From Larix kaempferi (taxonomy: Eukaryota > Streptophyta > Pinopsida > Pinales > Pinaceae): a stretch of 64,000 bases of DNA. This document shows positions 11,436 through 22,184 of the stretch, in pieces. Below the pieces are notes generated by a model. It worked only from the letters and a program-made list of their open reading frames with translations. It was not told the origin of the DNA and did not search any database. The stretch covers positions 1 through 64,000 of the forward strand of contig BSBM01000261.1 of NCBI GenBank assembly GCA_027924585.1, in the 5' to 3' direction. Made by a program: the position numbers and the translations under genes. The number at the start of each line of letters is the position of its first letter. Within the stretch, counting starts at the first letter, position 1.

Positions 11436-12084
11436 TGTTGATGTATATGTAACTTCGGAATGTATTTCACATATATGTATATTGTATTCCTATAGAGATG
11501 GTATTATTCCTCTATAAGGAAGTGTCGTCATTTATATTGTAAGTGTCGTAACTTATACTTGATGGGTTATGAGACCACCTTGTTTGGGGTCGGCCCTGTA
11601 TAAGTCATGTGGGTCAAAGGGTTATTAGACCACCCTATTGGGGGTCGGCCATGTGGGTCAAAGGGTTATTAGACCACCCTATTGGGGGTCAGCCCACTCA
11701 GCATTATGTTATGTGGTTAAGTTAGAGCCGACATGAGTTAGGTAAAAAGGCAAGTCAAGTCAAGTATAAATAGAGTGCGGGAGGCACTCTATTTACTCAC
11801 TCACTTCTCACACATGCTCTCAAGGAGGAGAGGCGCACTTATGGAGGAGGAGGATTGCTGCTAGGTTATGGCTATCTCTATTGGTTGGTTGTATCATTGC
11901 TCTATCTATCTCTGAGGAAGTTATTGGGGTTTTTCACCTTTATGGTTTTCCCCAAGTAAATCTTTGTGTCTCTTGTGTGCTTGCATTATTGTCTCCATGA
12001 TTGATATGATGTAGATATGCTGTACATGTTGTTCTCTCAGTTAAGATCCTAGATCAGATTGAAGTAAATTCAGAAAATTTAACA
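11436..12084 (+). repeat. Element B 5' LTR (649 bp)
   Basis: TGTTGATG...TTTAACA. TATA box TATAAATA at 11765-11772. Upstream is an internal tandem: gggtcaaagggttattagaccaccctattgggggtc-type units occur twice, with a third, diverged copy before. Purine-rich ggaggagaggcgc and ggaggaggagg follow the TATA region. Confidence 0.95.
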
Positions 12085-12097
12085 TGGTATCAGAGCT
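12085..12097 (+). promoter_or_regulatory. Element B primer-binding site
   Basis: TGGTATCAGAGCT immediately after the LTR, Met-tRNA type. Confidence 0.88.
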
Positions 12098-12446
12098 AGC
12101 CTGAAAGAAGGCATGATATGGCATGTATGACACTTGTTGCACTTACGATGCTAGGGCTTGATATAGCAAAAACCAGTCATCGTAGCACTTTCGCTATAAA
12201 TCCGTTTTGGCGAATTTTTCGGATCTGAAATTGTTACAGGCCGAAGATAAGATCTCCAGGTATCTTGTCTCCAAAGGACAACCTCTAATTCGTTGTACTT
12301 TGTGATTTATGATCTGTACAATATAGGGTTTCTGCCTCTTCCAGATCTGAGTCAAAATCAGGTGATCTTGGGAAAAAGGTCATATCTTGGGATAGGAAGC
12401 TCCAAATGAAATTTCGTAAAAAGTGACAGGTAGTACACAGTCTGTA

Positions 12447-12822
12447 CTATCTCAGAAAACTTTTTCAGAGGCCGAAGTTGAACCAGTGACACATGGCACG
12501 CCGTACAATTTCGCTCTCCTGTTTTATCCCAAAACAGGTCACGTTGCGACATTTGGCATAACTCTCTCTCAGAGAGTCCAATTGAGGTCAGATCTGTCAG
12601 GATGGAAAGGTAACAGGCCGAGCTATCTCAGAAACATTTTTCAGAGGCCGAAGTTAAAACAGTGACACGTGGCACGCCGTACAAGTTCGCTCTCCTGTTT
12701 TATCTCAAAACAGGTCATGTTGCGACATTTGGCATAACTCTCTCTCAGATAATCCAATTGAGGTCAGACCTGTCAGGATGGAAAGATAACAGGTCAGGCT
12801 ATCTCAGGAAACTTTTCCAGAC
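12447..12822 (+). repeat. 176-bp tandem repeat in element B leader
   Basis: The unit begins ctatctcagaaa and includes cagaggccgaagtt and caggtcaygttgcgacattt. Starts at 12447, 12623 and 12799, exactly 176 bp apart; two full copies and a short third. Confidence 0.9.
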
Positions 12823-14104
12823 CCTGTGGATCAAAAATTTCGGAGTTACATCAGAAGCAATCAGGTACATATTTCTGTCAAAATAGAATTATTTTTTTGG
12901 TACCTTCATTCATGGCTTCCGGAATTTAGGGCTTTGGAGAAAGTTTGAATTTTTGTAATCGGAGACCACGGCTGGATGCTACTCATCAAAATAGAAATTT
13001 AGAGACCAAGATCAGAATTTTTGGTTGGGCAGAAGGCCGGGCTTGATTAGACCCTAGTTCGGGACTTTGATCAGAAAAGTGGAAAATTAGGGCTTCTGTA
13101 AAAATGGGAATTTTTGAAATCTGTGACCACGGCTGGAAGCTCCTCAGAAAAATAGAAGCTTAGAACTTTGGATCAAACATTTTGATGGGGCAAAAGAGTG
13201 GGCTTCATCAAACCCCAGTTCAGGGTCACGTCCAGTGAATCCGGAAGTTTCAAAGGCAAAATTGAGGAGTGAAACTTTGCAGTTTTCAAATTCTGAATAT
13301 ACCGGTTTGATCAGCTCATCAAGGCGCATATTTCTATCCTTTTGGAAGTTTGAAATTCAAAGTTTGAATTTTTGGGGTTTCTCTGACAAACCCATATCCA
13401 GCTCCAAGTCCAGTTCTTGCAAATCAAGTGGATTGGGTTAATCCTAGAAGAAGATGGATTGATCATCTACATGAGTGAAGAAGTTCCTGTTTCAGAGGGA
13501 GATGAGGCTAAGGCCTTATATAAGAAGATTACAAGCGATCTCGACAGGTATGACTCATCGAGGTATGTTTCGATATTTGTCCATAATTAAGTTTATGGTA
13601 TGTTTGTCTTCATGTTATTACGGTTAGTACAATTTTGATTTTTGATTTGTCGTATCACCTTAACAAAATTATGAATGCATAATAGAAGATATTCATTGGT
13701 TAGGGTGTTGCCACTTGTGATTGTACTAATGCATTATGATGTTGTATGAGGTTTATGTTGTCTACTAACATGAAAGGTACACCAAGAAAGACAAATCATG
13801 TTCTGGTCCAAGAACATATGGTCATGATAACATGAGGACAAAGATTCATCCATTGTCATGGATCTCATAGAAGATCCATTTACGAGGTATGTATAACTTG
13901 GTTTTGTAATGGATAACATATGAGACATGCAGGTTACTAGCACAAGTCACTGAAGAGAACCAAAAGACATTATGCGGGTATGTTAGACATAAACTAGCTA
14001 GCATGCTAATTCAGGTATGTTTTTCCTATATCAAGCTAGAATCCTACCTTGGGTTAGGATTTTATACTATTGTTGATTATGATTATTCATTGAAGTTAGT
14101 AATC

Positions 14105-14390
14105 ATGGGTTTAGGCATATTATGCTTTTTACTTTAATGATATGACTAACCAGAAAAGTCCTATGGTCAAATAGGAATATAAGTAAAATAATATGTCTCT
14201 TATATTGATTGATTTGACTAACCAGAAGAATCATGAAACCATAGGTTTGATTAGTCATGATTTTATGCATATTATATCTCTTCTCTTGATTGATGATATG
14301 ACTAACCCGAAGAGTCATAGCCTTGAGTAATTACAGGTTTAGACATGTTATGTTTCTTATGATTTGACTAACCATAAGAATCCTTGAATG
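14105..14390 (+). repeat. Degenerate ~75-bp repeats in element B
   Basis: Four diverged units containing tgactaaccagaag (or close variants) at about 14143, 14216, 14301 and 14367, each preceded by tatgtctctt-like sequence. Confidence 0.65.
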
Positions 14391-15249
14391 CTAATGCTTA
14401 TTATTTCTGTTTGAAATGATCATGACTATACATGCTTGAGATTATTGTGTTTTAATAGTATACTAATGAATGTATGATTTTATATGAGATCACAAGGACA
14501 ACACATTCATGATACTAATAAGCATGCATAGGGACCAAGGATGAATATGAGTTCAAGAACAGGTAATTCAGGAAGCAAAGATCAAGAGGGAGCACACTCT
14601 AGTTGTTCCTGCAAGAAAGCAAAGGAGCACACTTCAGTAGTTTCTGCAAGGATGCAGATATTCAGAGGGAGTTGATCATCTCTCTACATCCCACAACAGA
14701 AAGGTGTAGAAGAAGCTACTTCAGATTAGGACTCCAGCAGCTCCTGCAAGAAAGCGAAGACTCAGAGGGAGTCCACCCAACGAACAAACAAAGATAAGTA
14801 TTTGAATTGTCATTTCTTAAATAATACTGTTCAATAAACGTATATACTGATGTTCCTAGAATTAGGTTGTGTATTATGCATATTAGAATAAATGCATTGA
14901 TTAACAGTATACTCCTAATATGCATGGGTAAGTGGCCTATGGAACTGTACAACATTCCATTGCTACTTATCTAGAATGAAACCTCTTTGCTGACATGTTG
15001 GGAGTTGTGCACACTCTTAACAAAGTTCTGGTAGAGATTGGAAGGCATCTAGAAAGTTACGGAATATGGATAAATGTTGTATTGAAGCATTGGCTAAGAT
15101 AATTGCATGACTGTATGGCATATTTCTTTATGTGTAAGAATTTGTTCTGAAAACTATGAGATGTTTTCTAATCATGCAATTTAACTTGTTGTGTAGGAAA
15201 GATCGTATGCCATCTCCTACAAAAGAAGAACTACAACATTTGTTCCAGC

Positions 15250-15800
15250 AACAAAGATATATATTGAAGATATTGAAGATATTGAAGTTCCCAGGATCTG
15301 GGATGAAGAAATGAAATGCCATGATCCGTCGATCATGAAGAATGATGTTTGGGATGTAATCCCAAGACATGAAGGGAAGTTTGCTATGACTTCCAAATGG
15401 AATTATCAGATCAAGCATGTTGCAGATGGCAACATTGAGAAATATAAAAGTGATGAAATAGAAGATGCACCAGATGGATTTCAAGACAGCATGGTGTAGT
15501 CACATATATGTGCAGAACTTGGTATGGTAGGATAGACAGCTTTCTATCCATTTTGGGCTTTACCAAGAGTAAAGCAGATTCCAACCTTTTCTACAAGGTT
15601 GAAGAAGGCAATCCAGTGATACTACTTTTGTATGCAGATAACCTGTTTGTTACAGGTAAATATAGATTGATTGCCGACACGCAGCGGAAGCTTTCTGCCA
15701 AGTTCGAGATGAAGAACTTGGGGATGATGCACTATTTGTTTTTGGCATGGAGGTGTGGCAGAGTGCAGATGGAATCTTCCTTGGACAAGGGAAGTATGTA
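15250..15800 (+). pseudogene. Element B RT remnant, centre deleted
   Basis: 15274-15460 encodes the RT start (W-D-E-E-M ... S-I-M-K-N-D-V-W-D-V ... I-E-K-Y-K). It then jumps, through an unrelated D-E-I-E-D-A-P segment and a stop at about 15498, to R-T-W-Y-G-R-I-D-S-F-L at 15511, which normally lies roughly 100 residues further on. Thus the part with V-A-R-G-F, Q-M-D-V-K and L-Y-G-L-K is missing. The catalytic box reads L-Y-A-D-N instead of L-Y-V-D-D (about 15628-15645). A 1-base frameshift near 15740 separates this from the next frame. Confidence 0.85.
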
Positions 15801-16595
15801 GTAGAGATCCTGAAGAGGTTCGGGATGATGGACTGCAAGGATATGGCCACACCTATGGCATCGAATCTAAAGTTTCTATATGATGCTTCATCTGAGCCGG
15901 TTGATGTCTCTTTGTATCGTCAGATGATTGGGTCCTTGATGTACCTGACGAACACGAGACCAGACATTTGCTTTGCTGTGAACACATTGAGCCAGTTCCT
16001 GACGGATCCGAGGAGTGTTCACCTGGTTGCTGTAAAGCATGTTCTGAGGTACCTGAAGGGTACAGTGTATTATGGGCTCAGGTATGAGGAGAATCAAATG
16101 TTTAATCTGCAGGGTTATGTTGATTCAGATTGGGATGGCAGTGCTGCAAACAGGAAGAGCACATCTGGGTGTTGCTTCAGTATGGGATCAGGTGTGATCT
16201 CTTGGTTTAGCAGGAGGCAGTCCTGCGTAGCACTCAGTACAGCTGAGGCAGAGTATGTTGCAGCCTGTTCAGCTAGTTGTGAGGCAGTATGGCTACGGAA
16301 GCTACTGTCTGAGTTATTTGATCTCCCGTTGGAGGCTACTGGTATCTTCTGTGATAACCAGAGTTGTGTGAAGCTGTCCGAGAACCCAGTGTTTCATGAC
16401 AGGTCGAAACACATAGAGATCAAATATCACTATATCAGGGATATGGTGCAGAGAGGAGCTGTGAAGCTCCTGTATGTTGCGACGGACGAGCAGATTGCAG
16501 ATGTGCTGACAAAGCCACTAGCCAGGGTGAAGCTCAAGTACTTCAGAGAGAGGCTTGGCGTTCTTCAGATCGAGGACACTTCGAGGAAGAAGTGA
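15747..16595 (+). CDS. Element B RT C-terminus and intact copia RNase H
   Basis: 282 open codons. Starts M-E-V-W-Q-S-A-D-G-I-F, with Q-M-I-G-S-L-M-Y-L-T-N and R-P-D-I-C-F near residues 60-75. The RNase H core follows: Y-V-D-S-D-W-D-G near 125, R-K-S-T-S-G-C-C, then S-T-A-E-A-E-Y-V-A near 165. The Asp and Glu positions (D-S-D-W, A-E-A-E-Y, F-C-D-N-Q-S) are kept. It ends A-D-V-L-T-K-P-L-A, the standard copia C-terminus. This is the only copia domain in the window that is fully open, fitting the recent insertion of B. It is unlikely to be expressed as a separate protein: upstream RT is frameshifted. Confidence 0.9.
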   Translation: MEVWQSADGIFLGQGKYVVEILKRFGMMDCKDMATPMASNLKFLYDASSEPVDVSLYRQMIGSLMYLTNTRPDICFAVNTLSQFLTDPRSVHLVAVKHVLRYLKGTVYYGLRYEENQMFNLQGYVDSDWDGSAANRKSTSGCCFSMGSGVISWFSRRQSCVALSTAEAEYVAACSASCEAVWLRKLLSELFDLPLEATGIFCDNQSCVKLSENPVFHDRSKHIEIKYHYIRDMVQRGAVKLLYVATDEQIADVLTKPLARVKLKYFRERLGVLQIEDTSRKK

Positions 16596-16679
16596 TGGAC
16601 ACATTTGCTGAAGCCATTCCAAGCATGTTGGAAGGAGGATCCTTCACATGGCTGTGGATGTAAGCGCTGGATGATGAAC

Positions 16680-17140
16680 ATCAGGATGATGTTCTGGTTT
16701 CTGCTTGGATATGATCAGTTGGATCATTTTCATGGATGTATGTACGCATCATGTTGGATGCTTGGATATGATCAGTTGGATCATTTTTATGTACGCATCA
16801 TGTTGGATGCTGGATATGATCGGTTGGATCATTTTTGGATGTATGTACGCATCATGTTGATGCTGGATATGATCAGTTGGATCATGTATACGTATTTTGT
16901 ATATGCATCATGTTGGATGCTTGGACCATGTATCTGTATATGTATCAGGTGGATACATTGTATGATCAGGTGGATCATGTATGGTGATATGTATCATGTA
17001 TTTGTATTTGCATCAGGTAGATGCATTGATGATCAGGAGGGTCATGTATGATGATATGTATCATGTATTTGTATCAGGTGGATACATTGTATGATCAGGA
17101 GGATCATGTATGATGATATGTATCAGGTAGATACTTGGTA
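16680..17140 (+). repeat. Degenerate repeats after RNase H of element B
   Basis: Alternating ggatatgatcagttggatcat and gtacgcatcatgttggatgc units, drifting into tgtatcaggtggatacattgtatgatcagg units. Period varies from about 45 to 75 bp. The 148-codon frame at 16605-17051 is a translation of these repeats. Confidence 0.8.
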
Positions 17141-17160
17141 TGCATCAGGTAGATGCATTG

Positions 17161-17400
17161 ATGATCAGGATGATCATAGATGACGAGCTTCAGGATGTTG
17201 CTCCAGATGACATGCAGCAGGATGTTGCAGTGATGATCAGGATGATCATAGATGACGAGCTTCAGGATGTTGCTCCAGATAACATGCAGCAGGATGTTGC
17301 AGTGATGATCAGGATGATCATAGATGACGAGCTTCAGGATGTTGCTCCAGATGACATGCAACAGGACGTTGCAGTGATGATGATCAGGATGATCATGGAT
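17161..17400 (+). repeat. 72-bp tandem repeat array in element B
   Basis: Units start at 17161, 17233 and 17305 (exact 72-bp period), then a short fourth begins at 17380 after a 3-bp expansion. Because 72 is a multiple of three, one frame is open throughout (17140-17412) and reads as a repeating acidic peptide with D-D-E-L-Q-D-V-A-P-D. Whether it is ever translated is unknown. Confidence 0.92.
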
Positions 17401-17469
17401 ACATCAGGATGATGTATGGTGAGTATCAGGTTGATACTCTGTGGCCGTGGATCAGGTTGTGTAGATGAG

Positions 17470-17965
17470 CATGTAATTCGGTGCCCTGGGAGATTTGCAG
17501 ATGGTCTTTCGAGGTTTTGCCTATGGCATGTAATTCGGTGCCTTGGGACATCTGGCAAATGCTCTTTCGAGGTTTTGCTCTGGGAGGACATGTAATTCGG
17601 TGCCCTGGGAGATCTGCAGATAGTCTTTCGAGGTTTTGCCTATAGCATGTAATTCGGTTCCCTGGGATATCTGGCAGATGCTCTTTCGAGGTTTTGTCCT
17701 ATGGCATGTAATTCGGTGCCCTGGGAGATCTGCAGATAGTCTTTCAAGGTTTTGCCTATGGCATGTAATTCGGTTCCCTGGGATATCTGGCAGATGCTCT
17801 TGCGAGGTTTTGCCATGACCACATGTAATTCGGTGCCCTGGGAGATCTACAGATAGTCTTTCGAGGTTTTGCCTATGGCATGTAATTCGGTTCCCTGGGA
17901 TATCTGGCAGATGCTCTTGCGAGGTTTTGTGGTGAGGTCACATGTAATTCGGTGCCCTGGGAGAT
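17470..17965 (+). repeat. Nine-copy dimeric tandem array in element B 3' region
   Basis: catgtaattcggt starts at 17470, 17527, 17589, 17646, 17705, 17762, 17822, 17879 and 17941. Spacings alternate 57, 62, 57, 59, 57, 60, 57, 62, giving a dimer of about 118 bp. One monomer carries ggagatctgcagat, the other ggatatctggcagatgctc; most end tttcgaggttttg. Confidence 0.93.
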
Positions 17966-18272
17966 CCTATAGGTAGAGCTGTGTGCTCGTAACAGCCTGG
18001 GATGCTCTTTCGAGGTTTTGTGACGCACGTAAAAGTCCTGAGGATTCCACAGTATGGCCAGTGATGACGAAGACCTGCAGGTGGTGGGCCTACATCCAGT
18101 ATGAAAAAGGACTGGCTCTGTAGAACTTCCTATGACGAGTAGATTCAGAGATTGATTGAGATAGCAGCAGCAGTGACGATGATGATGATGACTCGATGAC
18201 GATTATCTAGTGACGATGATCTAGAGAAGATGACTTGTGCTAGAAGAACTGTGCTGAGAAATACCTTCCTAG

Positions 18273-18283
18273 TTAAGAGGGAG
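18273..18283 (+). other. Element B polypurine tract
   Basis: TTAAGAGGGAG directly before the 3' LTR. Confidence 0.8.
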
Positions 18284-18932
18284 TGTTGATGTATATGTAA
18301 CTTCTGAATGTATTTCACATATATGTATATTGTATTCCTATAGAGATGGTATTATTCCTCTATAAGGAAGTGTCGTCATTTATATTGTAAGTGTCGTAAC
18401 TTATACTTGATGGGTTATGAGACCACCTTGTTTGGGGTCGGCCCTGTATAAGTCATGTGGATCAAAGGGTTATTAGACCACCCTATTGGGGGTCGGCCAT
18501 GTGGGTCAAAGGGTTATTAGACCACCCTATTGGGGGTCGGCCCACTCAGCATTATGTTATGTGGTTAAGTTAGAGCCGACATGATTTAGGTAAAAAGGCA
18601 AGTCAAGTCAAGTATAAATAGAGTGCGGGAGGCACTCTATTTACTCACTCACTTCTCACACATGCTCTCAAGGAGGAGAGGCGCACTTATGGAGGAGGAG
18701 GATTGCTGCTAGGTTATGGCTATCTCTATTGGTTGGTTGTATCATTGCTCTATCTATCTCTGAGGAAGTTATTGGGGTTTTTCACCTTTATGGTTTTCCC
18801 CAAGTAAATCTTTGTGTCTCTTGTGTGCTTGCATTATTGTCTCCATGATTGATATGCTGTAGATATGCTGTACATGTTGTTCTCTCAGTTAAGATCCTAG
18901 ATCAGATTGAAGTAAATTCAGAAAATTTAACA
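18284..18932 (+). repeat. Element B 3' LTR (649 bp)
   Basis: Five substitutions and no indels against 11436-12084. TATA box at 18613-18620. Followed by the second CATAG. Confidence 0.95.
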
Positions 18933-18937
18933 CATAG

Positions 18938-19020
18938 GAAAAACATTAGGGTTTGTAAGCTGTAACAGAAATCTAGTATTTCAAAATTTTGTTTTTGAAT
19001 GTAGTAATTAAGGGGGAGAA
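18938..19020 (+). pseudogene. Element A pol C-terminus and polypurine tract
   Basis: After CATAG, the A reading resumes as R-K-T-L-G-F-V-S, the expected copia end after the K-P-L-G-K-E-L-F segment left of B. The purine tract AGGGGGAGAA (19011-19020) abuts the 3' LTR. Confidence 0.8.
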
Positions 19021-19728
19021 TGTCAGAAACAGGTTAATTACTCCATCGTTGACCACCAAAAATCTCAAAAAGAAACCAACCGCCCAGATTGGTGACCGCC
19101 CAGTTTTTTGAAGAGTTGCCACCACCACACCGTCTTATTCGAAGAGGCAGCCACCGCATTAGCTCAGATTATTAAAACTATGAAGAGCCACTATCATTGA
19201 TATATTTTGATGCTGCAGAACATGAAGAACGAGGTCAACAATCGTATGTCATTTCTAAAGAGCCAACACAGTTTTCATTATGTCCTGTAACAGAGCATTT
19301 ATTTCTTCTATGATAATTTTGTATTGAAGGGTTAATTGCATTCAATGTATAATTACCCTGAAGCACTATAAATACTTACCATTGTAATAGTGATTGATAT
19401 ATAGAGTGAATGAAGTTTATGTTAAACCTAGAATTTTTCTGTGTGTTTCTGTTATACTCTCTTATTTGAGTTTGAAAACTCATATTCATTTATGAAATTA
19501 GTTTGATGTAGCAGCTTAAGAGATTAATGTTATTTTGAGAGATAATTATATTTAATTGTTATCAGAGAAGTTTGTGAACACAGGGCTCATCATAATGTAG
19601 CTGTAATAGTTAGCTGTAACATAGCTGCAACAATGTAGATGACTGTTAGTTGAAATAGTAAGCTTCAACACAGCTGCAACAATTCTTATGTGTTGCTGGA
19701 AGTAAGAGCAACACCCGCTGCCTTCCCA
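19021..19728 (+). repeat. Element A 3' LTR (708 bp)
   Basis: Homologous to 6435-7159 with many substitutions and short indels. TATA box at 19367-19374. Confidence 0.9.
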
Positions 19729-22184
19729 CATGAATGACCCCACAAGTGCTTTTAGAATAAGGTTTTTTTTAGGATGTTGATGCCTAGAGAAAGTATAAAG
19801 GAGTTGGAAAGAAGAGATTGGAAGCTATAGGAAGAATTGGATTGCCCACCCGCCTGCCTTGCAGATCGCTCTCGACTAGCAAGCCAATTGTCTCATGTGA
19901 TAGTGGATTTATAAATAGGTGTGGTGAAAGTGTTATACCCTTCACCAATTCCATCCAACCGCTTAAGCTTGTCTAAGCATACAAGCATACAGGGCAAACG
20001 ACAAAGGGACTAGGAATTTACTTAAACCCGGGGCAGAGGGAGTGCTTGTGGTTACAGTACCATAAAGACCGGTTTCCAAAACCATCTGAATTTATGCTGG
20101 TTATTGGTAATCAACCATTACTGTTTTTTGTTACAGCCAATTTAAACAATAGCTTGATTTTCACTGTAGGAGTAGATGTACTAGAAAAAAAATCTAAATA
20201 CTTGCAATCATATAGTAAACCCAATACAAGTATGGTGCATCAAATGAATTATTGTCCTTCCCTCCTGCAAAGATTCTTCCATCAGGTGTTCATCGAAGCA
20301 TTAAATTCTCTTTCTATGTGTTGCAAGGAAAGTACAGCTAAAACACCATTGGCCTTAAATGAAAGCTGGGTATATACATTATCATAGTAACAACCGCCTT
20401 TTTTATGTCATGAAAATAATGATTCTGTCTATTTATTTATGTCATGAAAATAATGATTATGTCTATTTTGTCGCAGAATTATGAGATGTTGGAGAACTAT
20501 ATGGGAACCATGAGCATGCGAGACCCTGCATATCCTTTGTCTATAGTTGTAGGTTGTTTATATATTTTTGGTTGTTTAAAGGAACTTGGTTGTGATCTTC
20601 AAGTTCAAATGCGGGCATGGAAGCTACCCCTAATAATCATGGTGAAAGAAGTGATGATGAGCTGCTTTGTCGTATCAAAAGCAATTGTTAAAACATGGCC
20701 ATCAGGATCTTTAAGTGATTTTACAAGATCAATAATGGTGGTTGTTGGCTTGTATTAAGTATTTGTTTTGGATGAAGGAGGAATCAAAAGCCTATCCCTA
20801 TCCCAAGACAAATTTTTTATCAGTCGACATCTCTATTGGATGCTGATATTGTGCCTCAGAACAACCCAAGGGAGAAACAGTTGGTTAGTAATCTTGTGCA
20901 AGAGTTGATTGATTTTGACTCATTATTGGATGCATCTATTTCTGGAAGTCTTGGTCCCTTGGAACAAAAACAAGCCATAGAAAATGAGTTTCATAAACCA
21001 GAAAATACATTTTCTGTATTCGGAAAACTAGAAGAGCTTATACAAACAAATATTTTGAACTTTAGATCAGAGACCTCAATTATGGACACACCAAAGTGCT
21101 TGAATGAACTGAAGTTGAACCAACAATTGAAAATGGATTGAAACATATTAGTTACTAGCAAACGTTTACTGTTGCTATTTGTTTTTAAATCTCAATGTTA
21201 TGACTTAATGATACCTATTTATGCAGTTATAGCTATCTTTTGAATCAAAGATAGTTACTGTATGTATGAGGCTAGGTTATAGACTCACGATTTGGTGGAT
21301 TTCATATTGGTTAGTCATGTTATGTCATAGGTGCTAATGAAGCATGGAAATTGCTCTTATTTCCCTAGGAAATCTAGTCCTTAAGAGAAGGGTAAAGATG
21401 GAGGAGGGATGCAGTTACTCCCACGTTGCGTGGCTTTGTCTATGCCTTTCTTTCCTGGAGAATCAAACCACTAACCCACCCTTGCACCTTTAAAAGTAGT
21501 AGGACTTGCATGACCTGTGTGAAGCCGAAACATTCTGTCTTCCATGGTGCATTAAAGACACACAGTCTTGATAGCCGGCTCGAGGCTGAGTACATAGCAA
21601 AGAGGAAGTACGGTTGCTTTCCCCAGTATCAATGAATAAGGATAATGCTTCAGTTGATATGTTGAAAAGAGAGATGTAAACTATTTTGTTGATTCAAGGA
21701 ACTATGCAATATTTAAAGTAAGCATTACTGGATTGCATGTTGGGTGACATCTTTGGCATTTGGGGCCTCAACCTGGAGAATCCGGAGATGGAGAGCAACA
21801 ATCTGACGGAAATTTTGACATCGTTTCTTGATAGGAATTAGTCGTGCGTGATCCCTTGAGCTATTCAAAATCCCTTATCCTAGTCCCTCAGCTGATGCTT
21901 TTGACTTGAAGGTCCTTGATTCGACTCTGGAGGAATCCTAGGATGTAGACAACCTTATCGCAGACAAGGCTAGCCTCAATATTTTAGTCTCATGCGATCA
22001 CCAGTTTTTGTATTTTGTGTTTTTCAGCCCAAAAAATCCTACTATTATTATTTATATATATAAAATAAATAGTACAACGATGAGTCAAAATAACACAGTT
22101 TCGGCTAGAGTCCAAAACCATATCAGTCTTGTCAGATACAACCTCCAATACTAAAAAAAACCTTATAAACTCTGCAACAAACTA
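19729..22184. other. Spacer with unrecognised open frames
   Basis: Three frames at 20046-20387, 20444-20758 and 20836-21141 (113, 104 and 101 codons) lie on the plus strand in sequence less AT-rich than the spacers. The third starts M-D-A-D-I-V-P-Q-N-N-P-R and is hydrophilic with no stop for 101 codons. I recognise none of them. They could be decayed exons of a host gene or of a transposon. A 69-codon frame at 21426-21635 ends A-E-Y-I-A-K-R-K-Y-G-C-F, also unrecognised. The rest shows nothing. Confidence 0.25.

Larger units (their letters stand above)
12098..15200 (+). other. Element B leader region without gag
   Basis: Three kilobases where gag, protease and integrase should lie. No UBN2 gag, zinc knuckle, protease or integrase motif is readable in any frame. 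It contains a 176-bp tandem repeat (12447-12820), degenerate units around gatttgactaaccagaag (14.1-14.4 kb), and repeated gcacac...tcctgcaagaaagc segments (14.56-14.78 kb). Open frames of 60-80 codons at 12423-12665 and 12662-12886 are translations of the 176-bp repeat, not known proteins. Confidence 0.7.
11436..18932 (+). mobile_element. B: young, internally deleted copia element nested in A
   Basis: 649-bp LTRs at both ends (11436-12084 and 18284-18932), identical in length, with five substitutions that I count by eye. Perfect 5-bp target duplication CATAG (11431-11435 and 18933-18937). A Met-tRNA-type primer site follows the 5' LTR. The interior (12085-18283) has no recognisable gag, protease or integrase; RT is partly deleted while RNase H is intact. 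About 1.7 kb after RNase H is tandem repeats. It is a non-autonomous copia derivative that must have been mobilised by a partner. Confidence 0.95.
6435..19728 (+). mobile_element. A: degraded Ty1/copia element, interrupted by element B
   Basis: LTRs at 6435-7159 and 19021-19728 flank a gag-pol interior that is itself split by element B (11436-18932). Without B and its duplicated CATAG the element is about 5.8 kb, normal for copia. Domain order gag, protease, integrase, RT, RNase H identifies Ty1/copia. The LTRs differ by many substitutions and small indels, so A is much older than B. The flanks (tcaat before, catga after) do not form a clear target duplication, so the TSD has decayed or the ends recombined. 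Confidence 0.93.

Noticed and set aside
16605-17051. 148-codon frame after RNase H of element B
   Set aside because: Repeating M-L-D-x-x-x-D-x-L-D-H-F peptide produced by degenerate tandem repeats; no independent evidence of coding.
17334-17822. Minus- and plus-strand frames of 60-85 codons
   Set aside because: Shadows of the tandem arrays of element B.
6430-19733. Target duplication for element A
   Set aside because: tcaat and catga do not match; forcing other boundaries breaks the agreement with the LTR ends and purine tract.
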